Below are positions 16,873 to 33,282 of a DNA stretch of 64,000 nt, piece by piece (position 1 is the stretch's first letter; each line of letters starts with the position of its first letter). This DNA comes from Burkholderia cenocepacia (GTDB lineage: Bacteria > Pseudomonadota > Gammaproteobacteria > Burkholderiales > Burkholderiaceae), in NCBI RefSeq assembly GCF_014211915.1, contig NZ_CP060041.1, forward strand, positions 930,001 to 994,000, given 5' to 3'. The notes beneath the pieces were generated by a model. That model was not told the origin of the DNA, ran no database searches, and saw only the letters and a list, made by a program, of their open reading frames with translations. The position numbers and the translations under genes were made by a program.

Positions 16873-18123
16873 TCACCGCGCGATCGCGACGGATGCATTG
16901 ACCTGCACGACCGGCGGCTCGCCGTCGAACGGCGGCGCGTACAGGAAGCGGTCGATCACGCCGGCCTCGAACAGCAGGCAGTAGGTCGAGCCGCCGAACT
17001 GGAAATAGCCGATCTCGTCGCCCTTGTCGACGCGCTGGCCCGGCACGACTTCGATCACGCACGACGACACGTCGCCCATCCCGACGAACACGGCCGCGAC
17101 CGTCCCGATGCCGGGATCGTCGCTCGAGATCGCGACCACCGCGCGCGCGGCGACCGCCGTCATGTAGCCCTGCGAGTCGTTGAGCCCGGCCGGGTCCGGG
17201 CCTTCCGCTTCGGCGACCGAGTAGTAGGTGCCGTCGACGCGATACGCGTGCGTGACGACGCCGCGCACCGGCGCATGCCAGCGGTGGTAGTTGTACGCGC
17301 TGAGGTAGGCCTGGTAGACGTCGCCGCCGACGAAGCGCTCGGCGAGCGACAGCCGGGCGGGCGTGAAGAGGTCGCGCAGCGAATACGGCTGCGACTTGAT
17401 CCAGAACGTGTCGCGCAGCTTCACGTTGGTTTCGGTGTGATAGGGCGACGCTTCGCACGCGCTGACGATCACGTGCGGATCGTCGGGCGCCGCCACGGGC
17501 CGCGCGCCGTCGCGAAAGCGCCGCGTGAAGAAGTCGTTCCACGAATCGAAGCCCCAGTGCGGCTGGTCTTCGCGATACTGGAACTGCGACAGCCCGAGGC
17601 GCTTGCGTGCTTCGTCGCAGAACCAGCCGTCGGGCGCCGACGTGTCGAGATGCGCGCGCGAATGCGGGCCGCCGAGGAAGTCGCACCAGACGTTCAGCAC
17701 GCGTTTCAATTGCGCGTTGACGGAGGCGTCGCGAAACACCGCGTGGCCCGACGGCATGCACATTGGCCAGTCGAAAAACGCGTTCAGCGGGCACACGATC
17801 AGGCTTTCCTCGCTGAACGGCGGCGTGTAGGTCATCAGATGGTCGATCACCGTCATCAGCTCGCCGATCGACGCGTAGCCGAGCCGGTATCCCGCTTCGC
17901 GCGCTTCGTCGATCGCGCGGGTGAGGCTCATGCGCAGCACGGCGTTGTCGTCGAACAGCCGCGCGAGTTCCTGAACGGCCGGCGTGCGCAACCGGTCGCC
18001 GGCATGCGCGCGCGCTTCGCTCGCGATTTTTTCGCGGAACGCCGCCATGTGCGCTTCCTCGCTGGCCATCCATCCGCCGAGGCGGCGGCGGGTAGCGGGC
18101 GGCGTGTTGCGATTCGTCGGCAT
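16873..18123 (-). CDS. Phosphatidylserine decarboxylase-like protein
   Basis: The 416-residue protein belongs to the phosphatidylserine decarboxylase superfamily, in the long form with an extra N-terminal domain (about residues 20-170). The catalytic half includes FFTRRFRDGARPV and the self-cleavage region FGGSTYCLLF. Gly378-Ser379 replaces the usual LGST and should generate the pyruvoyl group. Housekeeping Psd in Burkholderia is shorter (about 210 residues), so this is an accessory enzyme. It may decarboxylate phosphatidylserine or an amino-acid derivative. ATG at 18123 follows GGAGGAG. The gene has its own sigma-54-type promoter, divergent from that of the next gene. Confidence 0.82.
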   Translation of the reverse strand: MPTNRNTPPATRRRLGGWMASEEAHMAAFREKIASEARAHAGDRLRTPAVQELARLFDDNAVLRMSLTRAIDEAREAGYRLGYASIGELMTVIDHLMTYTPPFSEESLIVCPLNAFFDWPMCMPSGHAVFRDASVNAQLKRVLNVWCDFLGGPHSRAHLDTSAPDGWFCDEARKRLGLSQFQYREDQPHWGFDSWNDFFTRRFRDGARPVAAPDDPHVIVSACEASPYHTETNVKLRDTFWIKSQPYSLRDLFTPARLSLAERFVGGDVYQAYLSAYNYHRWHAPVRGVVTHAYRVDGTYYSVAEAEGPDPAGLNDSQGYMTAVAARAVVAISSDDPGIGTVAAVFVGMGDVSSCVIEVVPGQRVDKGDEIGYFQFGGSTYCLLFEAGVIDRFLYAPPFDGEPPVVQVNASVAIAR

Positions 18124-18157
18124 CGTCTCCTCCGGAAGGTTTCGGTCGAATCGATGT

Positions 18158-18173
18158 AGCAAGACGCTTGCCC
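18158..18173 (-). promoter_or_regulatory. Candidate sigma-54 promoter for the psd-like gene
   Basis: The minus strand reads GGGCAAGCGTCTTGCT, with GG-N10-GC spacing and a TTGCT -12 element. The start codon at 18123 is about 35 bp downstream of the -12 element. Confidence 0.6.
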
Positions 18174-18179
18174 GAGCGG

Positions 18180-18195
18180 CGGCATTGAAATTGCT
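18180..18195 (+). promoter_or_regulatory. Candidate sigma-54 promoter for the gene at 18240
   Basis: CGGCATTGAAATTGCT keeps GGCA, the 10-base spacing and TTGCT. The -24 element is only 9 bp from that of the divergent psd-like promoter. Confidence 0.55.
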
Positions 18196-18239
18196 GCATC
18201 CGAGCGACCGGTTTGTTTTCGATGACTCAGGAGAACAGC

Positions 18240-18500
18240 ATGGCTACAGCTTCGAATGCACGACAGACGAACGAGGCGGGATCGACGGACGAACGCCGCC
18301 GCGACGGGCAGCGGACCGTGACGCCGACGCGCACGCGAAAACGCCCGCAGGCGGCGCTGCGCGATGCGGCGCGGCGGGGTGAGCGCGGTGACGGTCGTGC
18401 AAGCGGCAATGGGCCGGTGACACCGAGCCGTGGAGAGGAGGCGGCGAAACCGCTGTGGGAGGATGACCGCGGCGAGATGCCGCCGGAAGAATGGTCGTGA
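18240..18500 (+). CDS. Small disordered protein, 86 residues
   Basis: The protein is rich in Arg, Glu, Gly and Thr, with no hydrophobic core and no recognised domain. The C-terminus ends in an acidic segment with DDRGEMPPEEWS. It is likely intrinsically disordered. ATG at 18240 was chosen for its CAGGAG site seven bases upstream; ATGs at 18213 and 18222 lack such a site. The promoter layout supports it as a gene. Confidence 0.6.
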   Translation: MATASNARQTNEAGSTDERRRDGQRTVTPTRTRKRPQAALRDAARRGERGDGRASGNGPVTPSRGEEAAKPLWEDDRGEMPPEEWS

Positions 18501-18655
18501 GGGTGCCGAAGCCTGTCGTCGACTGCACGAAAACGCTTACGATCGGGCGTTTCGGTTGAAATTCGATGACGCGTGTACAAAATCGATTATCGACGGCACG
18601 TTTTGAACCAAATCGATTTTGGTGACAGAGGGCTGGCACGCATCGGGCATCGGCT
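18501..18655. other. Intergenic region between convergent genes
   Basis: This A/T-richer stretch separates two convergent genes. It contains two AATCGATT palindromes and an imperfect dyad CCAAATCGATTTTGG near 18608-18622. The dyad could act as a weak terminator for the treY end, but no clear T-run follows. No gene is seen. Confidence 0.5.
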
Positions 18656-21420
18656 TCAATTTCCCCTCCGCGCCGCGACGAGCACCGCCACAGGCAACCG
18701 GGCCAGACAGCGATCGAGCGCCAGCACACCATCCGGCGCATAGATCGCGTCGCTCGCGTTCAACCAATCGTTCCACGGTCCTTCAACCCCGCGCGGCAGC
18801 ACGACCGCCGTATCGCCCCATTGCGCAGGATCCACGCGCGGCATCTCAGGCGCTTCCCCAGCAACCGGCACGCGAGCCGCGTGGCGACCACCACCACGGT
18901 GGCTGCCTCGTCACATCGCGCGAACGCCACCACGTGCCGGGCAAGCCTGCCGCGCACCCGCAGCGGAACATAGGCGCCGTCCGCGAACGTCGCCGGCCAT
19001 CGTGCCCGCAGCGCCAGCATCCGTTCGATCAGCGCGCGCTTCACGCGCGCGTCGGGCCACGTCGGCAGATACGATGCGACCGGCCCGTCGACCGGTTCGG
19101 CCGCCAGCGTCGCGAACGGCACGTCGCGCCGGTTGTCCGGATCGACGAGCGAGTGATCCCATGACTCGGTACCTTGATACAGATCCGGCACGCCGGGCGA
19201 CGCGATCCGCAGCGCCGTCTGCGTGAGGCCGTTGACGACGCCGGCCGGCGCGATCCGCGCGACGAACGCATGCAGCCGATGCGGAAAATCGCCCGCGCCG
19301 CGCGGCGTCAGGATCGTGCGGACGAACGCTTCGCAGCCGTGCTCGTAATCCGGCTCGGGCGCGAGCCAGTCGGTGTACTGCTTCGCTTCGCGCAGCGCCT
19401 TCGTCTGCCACTGCACGACGCGTGTCGCGAGCGCATCGAGCCCGGCCGCATCGTCGGGCGCGAGCGCCGGCGGCCAGCAGCCGACGAGCGTCTGGTAAAG
19501 CATCGTCTCGGCGGCCGGCCCGGGCGTCCACGCGAGGTCGCGGTGCGGGCCGCCGCGATGCGGCGCGTTCAGCGTCGACCAGTCGAGCGACACCGCGCGC
19601 CATGCATCCGGCACCTCGCTCAGCACCGCGAGCCGCGCGCGCGCGTCCTCACCGCGCTTGTGGTCGTGCGTGGCCGTCGCGACGAGCCCGTGCGGCACGG
19701 TGCGCGCGCGGCGCCGGTTGCGCGCATGGAACGCGCCGCGCGACAGGCTGAAGTCGCCGGCATCGGCGCCGACCTCGTTGCGCGACAGCAGCCGGCCGTA
19801 GCGATAGTTGGCGGTATCCTCGACGCCCTTCGCGGCCAGCGGCGCGGTGAGCTGCGCGAACGCGACGCGCGCCGCCAGCAGCGCATCGGCGTTCGCGCGC
19901 GGCACGCGCACGACCGGCAAGCCGAGCCACGCGGCGACGCGTTCGAGCGCGAACCGGTCGGTCGAGTCGACCGCCGCGTACACGCCTTCGTACGCGTGGG
20001 CGAGCACGCGCCGGTCGTCGTCGGCCGGCTCGTCGCCCGGGGCCGGATACATCCGGTACACGGGCAGCCGCACCGCGAGTTCGCCGAGCACGCGCTGGAT
20101 CGCGATCCGGCTGACGTCGCGCGTGACGGGCGACGCCCGGGCAATCTCGTGTAGCAACCGCGCGACCCGCGCATGCTCGGCGGCGAGCTGGCGCATCAGC
20201 ACGCGCCGCTTGCCGTCGAGCGCTTCCTGCGCGAACGTGCGCGCCGAACCCGACACGGCCGCCCAGTGCGCGGCGAGCGGTTCGGCGCCGGCCGGGTCGT
20301 GCAGCAGCGCGCCGACGTCGTTCATGAAGTCGTAGCCGGTCGTGCCGTCGACGGCCCAGTCGCTGCGCAGCGACTCGCCGGGCGCGAGGATCTTTTCGAC
20401 CACGACGTAGGGTCGCGCGTCGCGCTGCGCGGCGAGCCGAGCGTGCAGCCGGCGGCAATACGCGCGCGGATCGGCGAGGCCGTCGACGTGATCGACTCGC
20501 ACGCCGTCGACGAGCCCGGCCGCATGCAGGCGCAGCGGCAGCGCATGCACGGCGTCGAACACCGCCTCGTCCTCGACGCGCACGGCCGCGAGCGTCGCGA
20601 TGTCGAAGAAGCGCCGCCAGTTCAGCTCGTCGGCGGCCGTGCGCCACCAGGCGAGCCGGTAGTGCTGGCGTTCGAGCAGCCGGTGCAGGCACGCGCGCGA
20701 GCGGGCGCGGCGCGGGCCGGCGCCGCGCAATACCGCGTCGAACGCATGCGGACCGTGCGCGGCCGCATAGTCGCGCAGCGCCGCATGGGCGGCGGCGAGT
20801 CGCGCGCTGTCGCGTGCCGGTGCGGCATCGAAGCGCTCGGCGAGCGCGTTCAGGTCCGCGCGGTTCGCGATGCGCAGGATCTCCGCATAGGTGGCGGCGG
20901 CGACCGGCAGCCGCCGCCCGGGGCACGCGATGATGAAGCGGCCCGTGGCCGGATCGGCGCGCAGCGTGATGTCGCCGGCCGCGAGCGCATCGCCGTACGG
21001 CGCGCCGAGGCAGGGCAGCAGCACCTTGCCGTCGAGCGTGGGGTCGGGCGGATGCCAGTCGATGTCGAAATAGCGTGCGTACGGGCTCGCCGGCCCCCAT
21101 TCGAGCACGTCGTTCCACCAGCCGTTCGACGACCCGCCGACGCCCATGTGGTTCGGCACGATGTCGATGACGATGCCGAGGCCGCGCGCACGCAGCGCGT
21201 GGACGAGCCGCATGAAGCCGGCTTCGCCGCCGAGTTCCGCGCCGAGCGCGCCGTGGTCGACGGTGTCGTAGCCGTGCCGCGAGCCGGGCTCGGCCGTGGA
21301 CACCGGCGACAGGTACAGGTGGCTCACGCCGAGCCGCGCGAAGTAGTCGGCGTGCGCGGCCGCGTCGTCGAACGTGAAGCCCGCATGCAGCTGCAGTCGC
21401 AGCGTCGCGCGTGGGGTCAT
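18656..21420 (-). pseudogene. treY: Maltooligosyl trehalose synthase TreY, frameshifted near the 3' end
   Basis: TreY is a GH13 enzyme that turns the reducing-end alpha-1,4 bond of a maltodextrin into a trehalose-type alpha-1,1 bond; TreZ then releases trehalose. The barrel shows VIDIVPNHMG, the nucleophile Asp310 in VRVDHVDG and the acid/base Glu342 in VVVEKILAPGE. The frame breaks near 18863: GCTGGGGAAG reads LLGKRLR, whereas one more G gives LLGEAPEMPRVDP and continues to a stop at 18656. The intended product is 921 residues. Only the last 70 residues are affected, so even a true mutation may leave activity. It is the last gene of the operon, and its start overlaps the malQ stop. Confidence 0.88.
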
Positions 21421-23636
21421 GGGCCATGCCTCCGCGAGCGGCGCGCGTGCACGACGGCCGCGATGCGCGTGCGCACGTCGGCGTCGAACAGCGCATCGAT
21501 CGTGCGCGGCAGCCGCTGCCGCCAGTTCGGATGGCCGCACGGCGGCCCCGGCAGGTTCGGCTGCGCGTCGAGGGCGAGCAGATCCTCCAGCGGCAGCAGC
21601 GCGAGCGGCGACGGGCTGCTCGCGACGTAGCCGAGGATCGCATTCACCGGCGGCATGTCGGTTGGCGGCACCGCAGCGTCGGCCGGCACGCAGCCTGCGT
21701 GCTGCAGCGCGTGCCACAGCGCGGCACGCTCGGTGGCGCGTTCCGCATGCGCGGCGAGCAGTTCGGGAGGCGGCAGAGGCGTCGAGTGATTCGAATCGGG
21801 GCGCTGCACGGTGTCGTGCCCGAACGCCATGCTTTGCACGATTTCGTCCGAATCGTGCGCGCTCGCGTCGTCCGGCTCTGGCGCTGCGATGTCGCGAGGT
21901 TGCGTTTCGTCGCGCCGCTTCGCGGCTTCCGCCTCGGCTGCGACGCGCCGCCATCCGAGATCGACGCCGCGCCACCAGCCGGCCACGGTCGGCAAATCGT
22001 GCGTCGAGGTCATCGCGATCGCGTCGCGATCCCACGCGGCGGGCGGCCGGAACGCGCCATCCGCATCGCGCTCGAACCACAGCACGCGCATGCCCGCGAC
22101 ACCCTGCGCGCCGAGCCGTTCGCGCAACCCGGCCGGCACGGTGCCCAGATCCTCGCCGATCGCGATCGCGCGATGGCGCGCCGCCTCGAGCGCGACGAGC
22201 CGCACCAGATCGTCGAGCGGATAGCGCAGGTACGCGCCGCTGCGCGGCGAGCCGCCGTCCGGCACGATCCACATTCGCGCGAAGCCGAGCACGTGGTCGA
22301 TGCGGATGCCGCCGGCGTGCGCGAACGCGGCGCGCAGCAGGTCGATGAACGGCATGAAGCCGTCCGCACGCAGCGCGTCGGGCGTCCACGTCGTCACGCC
22401 CCACGCCTGACCGGCCGCATTGAACAGGTCGGGCGGCGCGCCGAGCGATACACCGCGCAGCAGCGTCGTGCCGTGCGCCCACGCGTCGCTGCCGGCCTGA
22501 TCGGAGCCGACCGCGAGATCGGCGATCAGCCCGGTCGCCATGCCCGCGCCGCGCGCGGCGTGCTGCGCGTCGCCGAGCGCGCGCGACGCGCACCATTGGA
22601 GGAAGGTGTGAAACGCGATCGTGTCGGCATGCTCATGCGCGAACGCGTCGACTTCCGCCGACCCCGACATGCGCCATTGCGACGGCCACTGCCGCCAGTC
22701 CGCGCCGATCCCGTGCTCGATGCAGAACGCCTGCAGCGCATCGAAGCGCGCATGCGCGTCGAGCGCCGCGCCGCCCGCCGCGCGAAACCGCTGGTACGTG
22801 TCGCGCGACGGGTCGTCGCTCGCGCGCCATGCGTCGAAGCACGCACGCAGGCGCCGCAGCTTCGTCGGCAGCACGCTGGGCCAGTCGATCAGCGCGGCGT
22901 CGGCCGTGGCAGCGGATGGGCGATGTGCCGCGTCGGCGCCCGGCACCGCGTCGCAGTCGAGATACGCGACGTTGTGCCAGCGCCGCGACGACGGCGAATA
23001 CGGGCTGTCGTGCGCGGGAAGCGCCGGATAGCCGGCATGCGTCGGGCTGATCGCCACCGCCTGTGCGCCGTGTCGCGCTGCCTGTGCGGCGAGCCGCGCA
23101 AGCGCCGTGTAATCGCCCGCGCCATCGTCGCCGGTGCGGCGCAGGCTGTAGAGCTGCGCTGCGATGCCCCAGCGGCCTCCGTCGTGCGCACGGGCGAGCG
23201 CGTCGAATGGCCGTGCCCGCGGCGGCGCAATCGCGAGCCCGATGCGCTGCTCGCCGATGTCGAGCGCGTGATAACCGGGCATCGCGAGCGGCGGCAGCGT
23301 GCCGTGTTCGCCCGCGCCGCCCACCCGGCCGTCCACGTGCCCGCCGGTTTCGAGCGAGATCCTGAAGCGCGCGCCCGGCGGCGCGATGGTCGCGGGCAGC
23401 GTCAGCGGCAGGCCGGCGTCGCCGGTCACGAGGCGCGGCGGTGACGCGTTCGCATCGGCGAGCGCGGCCGCGCTGTCGACCCGCTGGATCGCCGTGCCGC
23501 ACGGCCAGCCGAGCGCATCGACGAGCGCGACCAGCGCGTCGTCGTCCACGCGCCGTGCGACGCCGCCCGCGTCCGTCCAGTCGGGTTGCAGGCCGGCCGC
23601 ACGGGCGAGCGCCGCGATCGGGACGTCGGTCGTCAT
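21417..23636 (-). CDS. malQ: 4-alpha-glucanotransferase (amylomaltase)
   Basis: The 739-residue GH77 enzyme transfers maltodextrin segments between chains and recycles short glucans. Catalytic residues are Asp447 in GIRIDHVLGFARMW and Glu495 in AIGEDLGTVP, and the GH77 string STHDLPTVAGWW follows. The N-terminal 150 residues form the extra domain found in bacterial MalQ. An unusual acidic, low-complexity insert (about 50 residues, with QPRDIAAPEPDDASAHDSDE) lies between the catalytic core and the C-terminal helices. Start and stop overlap treZ and treY by four bases each. Confidence 0.92.
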   Translation of the reverse strand: MTTDVPIAALARAAGLQPDWTDAGGVARRVDDDALVALVDALGWPCGTAIQRVDSAAALADANASPPRLVTGDAGLPLTLPATIAPPGARFRISLETGGHVDGRVGGAGEHGTLPPLAMPGYHALDIGEQRIGLAIAPPRARPFDALARAHDGGRWGIAAQLYSLRRTGDDGAGDYTALARLAAQAARHGAQAVAISPTHAGYPALPAHDSPYSPSSRRWHNVAYLDCDAVPGADAAHRPSAATADAALIDWPSVLPTKLRRLRACFDAWRASDDPSRDTYQRFRAAGGAALDAHARFDALQAFCIEHGIGADWRQWPSQWRMSGSAEVDAFAHEHADTIAFHTFLQWCASRALGDAQHAARGAGMATGLIADLAVGSDQAGSDAWAHGTTLLRGVSLGAPPDLFNAAGQAWGVTTWTPDALRADGFMPFIDLLRAAFAHAGGIRIDHVLGFARMWIVPDGGSPRSGAYLRYPLDDLVRLVALEAARHRAIAIGEDLGTVPAGLRERLGAQGVAGMRVLWFERDADGAFRPPAAWDRDAIAMTSTHDLPTVAGWWRGVDLGWRRVAAEAEAAKRRDETQPRDIAAPEPDDASAHDSDEIVQSMAFGHDTVQRPDSNHSTPLPPPELLAAHAERATERAALWHALQHAGCVPADAAVPPTDMPPVNAILGYVASSPSPLALLPLEDLLALDAQPNLPGPPCGHPNWRQRLPRTIDALFDADVRTRIAAVVHARRSRRHGP

Positions 23637-25504
23637 GAGGGGCTCCGTCCGTTCGTGCTGTGATGCCGCGCATCCCGGTTGACCGCGCCGTCGCGCCATA
23701 CGATGCAGGCGCGGGGCGGCACGTGCCCGCCGGGCAGCCGGTCGCGCGCCCGCGGCGGCGTCTCGAACACGATCTTGCCGACCGGCAGCGCGGGCAGCGT
23801 CGCGTCGTGCGAGCCGAGATTCAGCGCGATCGTCAGCGTGCTGCCGTCGCCGAGGTGCCAGCGCGCGACCAGTGCGGGCGGGTCGCCGTCGCCCGCGAGC
23901 AGTTCGACGCCGAGCGACCGCGCGTTCTCCAGGTGCGGCGTCACGAGCGCCGCGCGCACGGCCAGCGCGCTGCGGTAGAAGCGCCGCCAGGCGGCCGCGT
24001 CGGGCCACGACTCGTCGGGCGGATGGTGCGACGACGAGCGCACGAAGGTCGCGATGTCGTTCGGGTCGGGAATCGCGTCGCGATGGGCGGCGTCGGCGAA
24101 CGCGGGAAACGCGGCGAATTCGCGGCGCCGGCCTTCGCGCACCGCATCGGCGAGCGCGCCGCGATAGTCGGTGAAGAACTGGAACGGCTGCGTGCTGCCG
24201 TCTTCCTCGCCCATGAACAGCAGCGGGATCGACGGCGCGAGCAGCATCAGCGCGGTGGCCGCGCGCACCGCATCGTCGTTCGCGAGCGCGCGCAGCCGTT
24301 CGCCGAATGCGCGGTTGCCGACCTGGTCGTGGTTCTGCAGGAACACGACGAACGCAGTCGGCGGCAGGTGCGCGCTCGGCTCGCCGCGCGCTGCGCCGTC
24401 GTGCAGCGGCGACGGTTCGCCCTGGTACGCGAAGCCTTCGCCGAGCGTGCGCGCGAAATGGCGCAGCGGCGCATCGGCGTACGCGCGGTAGTAGCCGTCG
24501 CGCTCGCCGGTCAGCAGCACGTGCGCGCTGTTGTGGAAGTCGTCGTTCCATTGCGCGTCGAAGCCGCCGGGGCCGAGCAGGCTCGCAGTATTGCGCTCGT
24601 TCTCCAGCACGAGATGCACGTGGCGCGCGTCGCCCGCCTGCGCGCGCACGCGGCGCGCGAGTTCGCGTAGCCACGCGTCGTCGTCGATCGCGTGCGCGGC
24701 GTCGATGCGCAGCCCGTCGAAGCGGTATTCGTCGAGCCAGTACAGCGCGTTGTCGATGAAGAACGCGCTCGTCTGCGGGCGGGTGAAGTCGATCGCCGGC
24801 CCCCATGCGGTCTGCCGGTCCGCGCGGAAGAAGTCGGGCGCGTAGCGCGGAAGCATATTGCCGTCGGGGCCGAAGTGGTTGTACACGACGTCGAGGAACA
24901 CCTGCAGCCCGAGCCCGTGCGCGCTGTCGACCAGCGATTTCAGCTCCTCGGGCCGCCCGTACGACGCATCGGGCGCGAACGGCAGCACGCCGTCGTAGCC
25001 CCAGTTGCGTGCGCCGGGAAACGCATTGACCGGCATCAACTCGACGGCGGTCACGCCGAGTTCGGCGATCGCCGGCAGGCGCCGCTCGACGGCCGCGTAG
25101 CCGCCGCAGGCGCCGACATGCAGCTCGTACAGCACCGTTTCGTGCCACGGGCGGCCGCGCCACGCGTCGTGACGCCAGCGGTACGCGGCCGGATCGACGA
25201 CCTGGCTGGGGCCGTGCACGTCGTACGGCTGAAAGCGCGACGCGGGATCGGCCACCGCCAGCGCGTCGTCGAGCAGGTAGCGGTACAGCGTGCCGGGGCC
25301 GCACGGCGCGATCGTCTCGAACCAGCCGTCGCCGGCAGGCGTCATCGGGATCGCGCGGCCGCCTTCGTCCTGCAGCTCGACGGCGGCGGTGCGGCTCGCG
25401 GGCGCCCACAGCCGGAAGCGCGTGCGGTCGGCCTCGACGCAGGTCGCGCCGAACGACGATTCGAATACATGCGTGCCGGTGGGGCGGGCGGAACGGGAAG
25501 TCAT
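23633..25504 (-). CDS. treZ: Maltooligosyl trehalose trehalohydrolase
   Basis: The 623-residue GH13 enzyme releases trehalose from the product of TreY. An N-terminal beta-sandwich (residues 20-110, TRFRLWAPASRTAAVELQDE) precedes the barrel. The nucleophile is Asp268 in FDGLRIDAAHAI, the acid/base is Glu301 in LVLENERN, and the transition-state Asp is in FLQNHDQVGNRA. ATG at 25504 follows a GGA-containing leader 8 bp after the glgX stop. The stop overlaps malQ (ATGA), so it is tightly coupled. Confidence 0.93.
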   Translation of the reverse strand: MTSRSARPTGTHVFESSFGATCVEADRTRFRLWAPASRTAAVELQDEGGRAIPMTPAGDGWFETIAPCGPGTLYRYLLDDALAVADPASRFQPYDVHGPSQVVDPAAYRWRHDAWRGRPWHETVLYELHVGACGGYAAVERRLPAIAELGVTAVELMPVNAFPGARNWGYDGVLPFAPDASYGRPEELKSLVDSAHGLGLQVFLDVVYNHFGPDGNMLPRYAPDFFRADRQTAWGPAIDFTRPQTSAFFIDNALYWLDEYRFDGLRIDAAHAIDDDAWLRELARRVRAQAGDARHVHLVLENERNTASLLGPGGFDAQWNDDFHNSAHVLLTGERDGYYRAYADAPLRHFARTLGEGFAYQGEPSPLHDGAARGEPSAHLPPTAFVVFLQNHDQVGNRAFGERLRALANDDAVRAATALMLLAPSIPLLFMGEEDGSTQPFQFFTDYRGALADAVREGRRREFAAFPAFADAAHRDAIPDPNDIATFVRSSSHHPPDESWPDAAAWRRFYRSALAVRAALVTPHLENARSLGVELLAGDGDPPALVARWHLGDGSTLTIALNLGSHDATLPALPVGKIVFETPPRARDRLPGGHVPPRACIVWRDGAVNRDARHHSTNGRSPS

Positions 25505-25512
25505 GGCGGTCC

Positions 25513-27629
25513 TCAGGAAGACTGATCGGGCGGCGGCACGGCCGCGACCGCGATCACGGCCGCATGCGCGGCGACGTCGAGCCCCGCTTCCGGCCACGAG
25601 CGCGGGCCCGAGTCGGGCGTCGCGGTGTCGAGCAGGATGCGGTAATCGAGCACGGGCGCGGGCGGCATGAACGTGATGGTGTCGGCCGATGCGTTCAGCA
25701 TCACGAGCAACGCCTCGGTGCGCCCGGTGCGGCCGGTGCCGACGCGCCGCATCGTCAGCGCGCGGCGTTCGCCGTCTTCCCACGCGGGCACGGTGAGCGC
25801 GTCGCCGCGTTCGTCGAACCAGTCGATCTCGCGCATGCCCGGCGCGCCGTCACGGTCGCCCGACGGGTAGCGCGGCGCCGACATCACCGGATACATGCGC
25901 CGCAGCGCGGCGAGCCGCGACACGAAGCGGGTCATCTGCACGCCGGCGTCGCTGTGCGCCAGGTCCCAGTCGAGCCAGGACAGTTCGTTATCCTGGCAAT
26001 ACGCGTTGTTGTTGCCGTGCTGCGTGCGGCCGAATTCGTCGCCGGCCACGAGCATCGGCGTGCCGAGCGCGGTAAATAGCGTCGCGAGCATCGAGCGTGC
26101 GACGCGCAGCCGCACGTCGCGTATCGCCGCGTCGTCGGTCGGCCCTTCGACGCCCCAGTTCGCGCTGCAGTTGTCGTCGCGGCCGTCGCGGTTGTCCTCG
26201 CCGTTCGCGTCGTTGTGCTTGCCCGCATACGACACGAGGTCGGCCAGCGTGAAGCCGTCGTGCGCGGTCACGAAATTGACCGAGGCCCACGTGCGGCGCC
26301 GGCCGTGATTGAACAGGTCGGCCGAGCCCGACAGCCGCGCGGCCAGTTCCGGGCGCTGCCCCGCGTCGCCGCGCCAGAAGCGTCGCACGGTGTCGCGAAA
26401 CCGGTCGTTCCATTCGGCGAAGCCGGGGGGTGACGGCCGAGCTGATAGCCGCCGGGGCCGAGATCCCACGGCTCGGTGATCAGCTTGCGCTGCGCGAGCA
26501 CGGGGTCCTGCCGCAGCGCATCGAAGAACCCCGCGCCGGGCTCGAAGCCGTGATCCTCGCGGCCGAGCGTCACGCCGAGATCGAAGCGGAAGCCGTCGAT
26601 GTTGAACGCGGTCGCCCAGTAGCGCAGCGAATCCATCACCATCTGCACGACGCGCGGATGCGACATGTTCAGCGTGTTGCCGCAGCCGGTTTCGTCGACG
26701 TGATAACGCGGATCGTCGGGCCGCAGCCGGTAATAGCTCGCGTTGTCGAGGCCGCGCCACGACAGCGTGGGCCCGAGCTGGTTGCCTTCGCACGTGTGGT
26801 TGTAGACCACGTCGAGCACGACCTCGATGCCGGCCGCATGCAGCTGGCGGACCGCGATGCGCATTTCGTCGAGCCGCCGCGTCGTCAGGTACGACGGCTC
26901 CGGCGCGAAGAATGCAGCCGTGTCGTAGCCCCAGTAGTTGCGCAGCCCGCGTTTCACGAGCTCGCGCTGCTGCAGGAACGCGTGGATCGGCAGCAGCTCG
27001 ACCGTCGTCACGCCGATCGACAGCAGGTGATCGATGAACGCCGGATGCGCGAGCGACGCGAACGTGCCGCGCTCCGGCGGGCGCAGCCCGGCGCGGCGCA
27101 TCGACGCGCCGCGCACGTGAGTCTCGTAGATCACGGTGCTGCGCCACGGCACGTTCGGTCGGCGGTCCATGCTCCAGTCGAACGCTTCGTCCACGACCAC
27201 CGCTTTCGGCATCGCGGGCGCCGAATCGCGGCGGTCCATCGACAGGTCGGCCCGGTTCGAATGCACGCGATAGCCGAACAGCGCGTCCGACCAGCGGAAC
27301 TGGCCGACCAGCTTGCGCGCGTACGGGTCGAGCAGCAGCTTGGTCGGATTGAAGCGATGGCCGTGCTGCGGCTGGTACGGGCCGTCCGCGCGGAACCCGT
27401 ACACGGTGCCCGGATGCGCGTTGGGCAGGTAGCCGTGCCACACCTCGTCGGTGCATTCGGGCAGGTCGAGGCGCGCGAGTTCCTTGCGGCCGGTCGGGTC
27501 GAACACGCACAGCTGGATGCGCTGCGCATGCGCGGAAAACACCGCGAAGTTGGTCCCGAGGCCGTCCCAACTGGCGCCGAGCGGATAGCTGCGGCCGGGT
27601 TCGAGACGGTCGGGCAGGGCGGTCGGCAT
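25513..27629 (-). pseudogene. glgX: Glycogen debranching enzyme GlgX, frameshifted
   Basis: GlgX is a GH13 isoamylase-type enzyme that removes short branches from glycogen. The N-terminal sandwich (LGASWDGLGTNFAVFSAHA) is followed by the barrel with Asp350 (GFRFDLGVTLGR) and Glu386 (LITEPWDLGPGG). Near 26425-26430 a run of six C on the coding strand should be seven: GRHPP then continues as GFAEWNDRFRDTVRRFWRGD in the other frame, to the stop at 25513. The repaired product is 705 residues, a normal length. A base-calling error in the homopolymer is the simplest explanation. Its start is 32 bp after the glgB stop. Confidence 0.88.
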
Positions 27630-27661
27630 GGGGTGGATCTCCGTGTCGGGGAGGTGAATGA

Positions 27662-33278
<5,617 letters not shown>

Positions 33279-33282
<4 letters not shown>

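Noticed and set aside
26420..26435. Programmed frameshifting in glgX at a C-run
   Set aside because: A run of C alone is not a known productive slippery site, and the same one-base defect occurs in three other genes, so an error explains it better.
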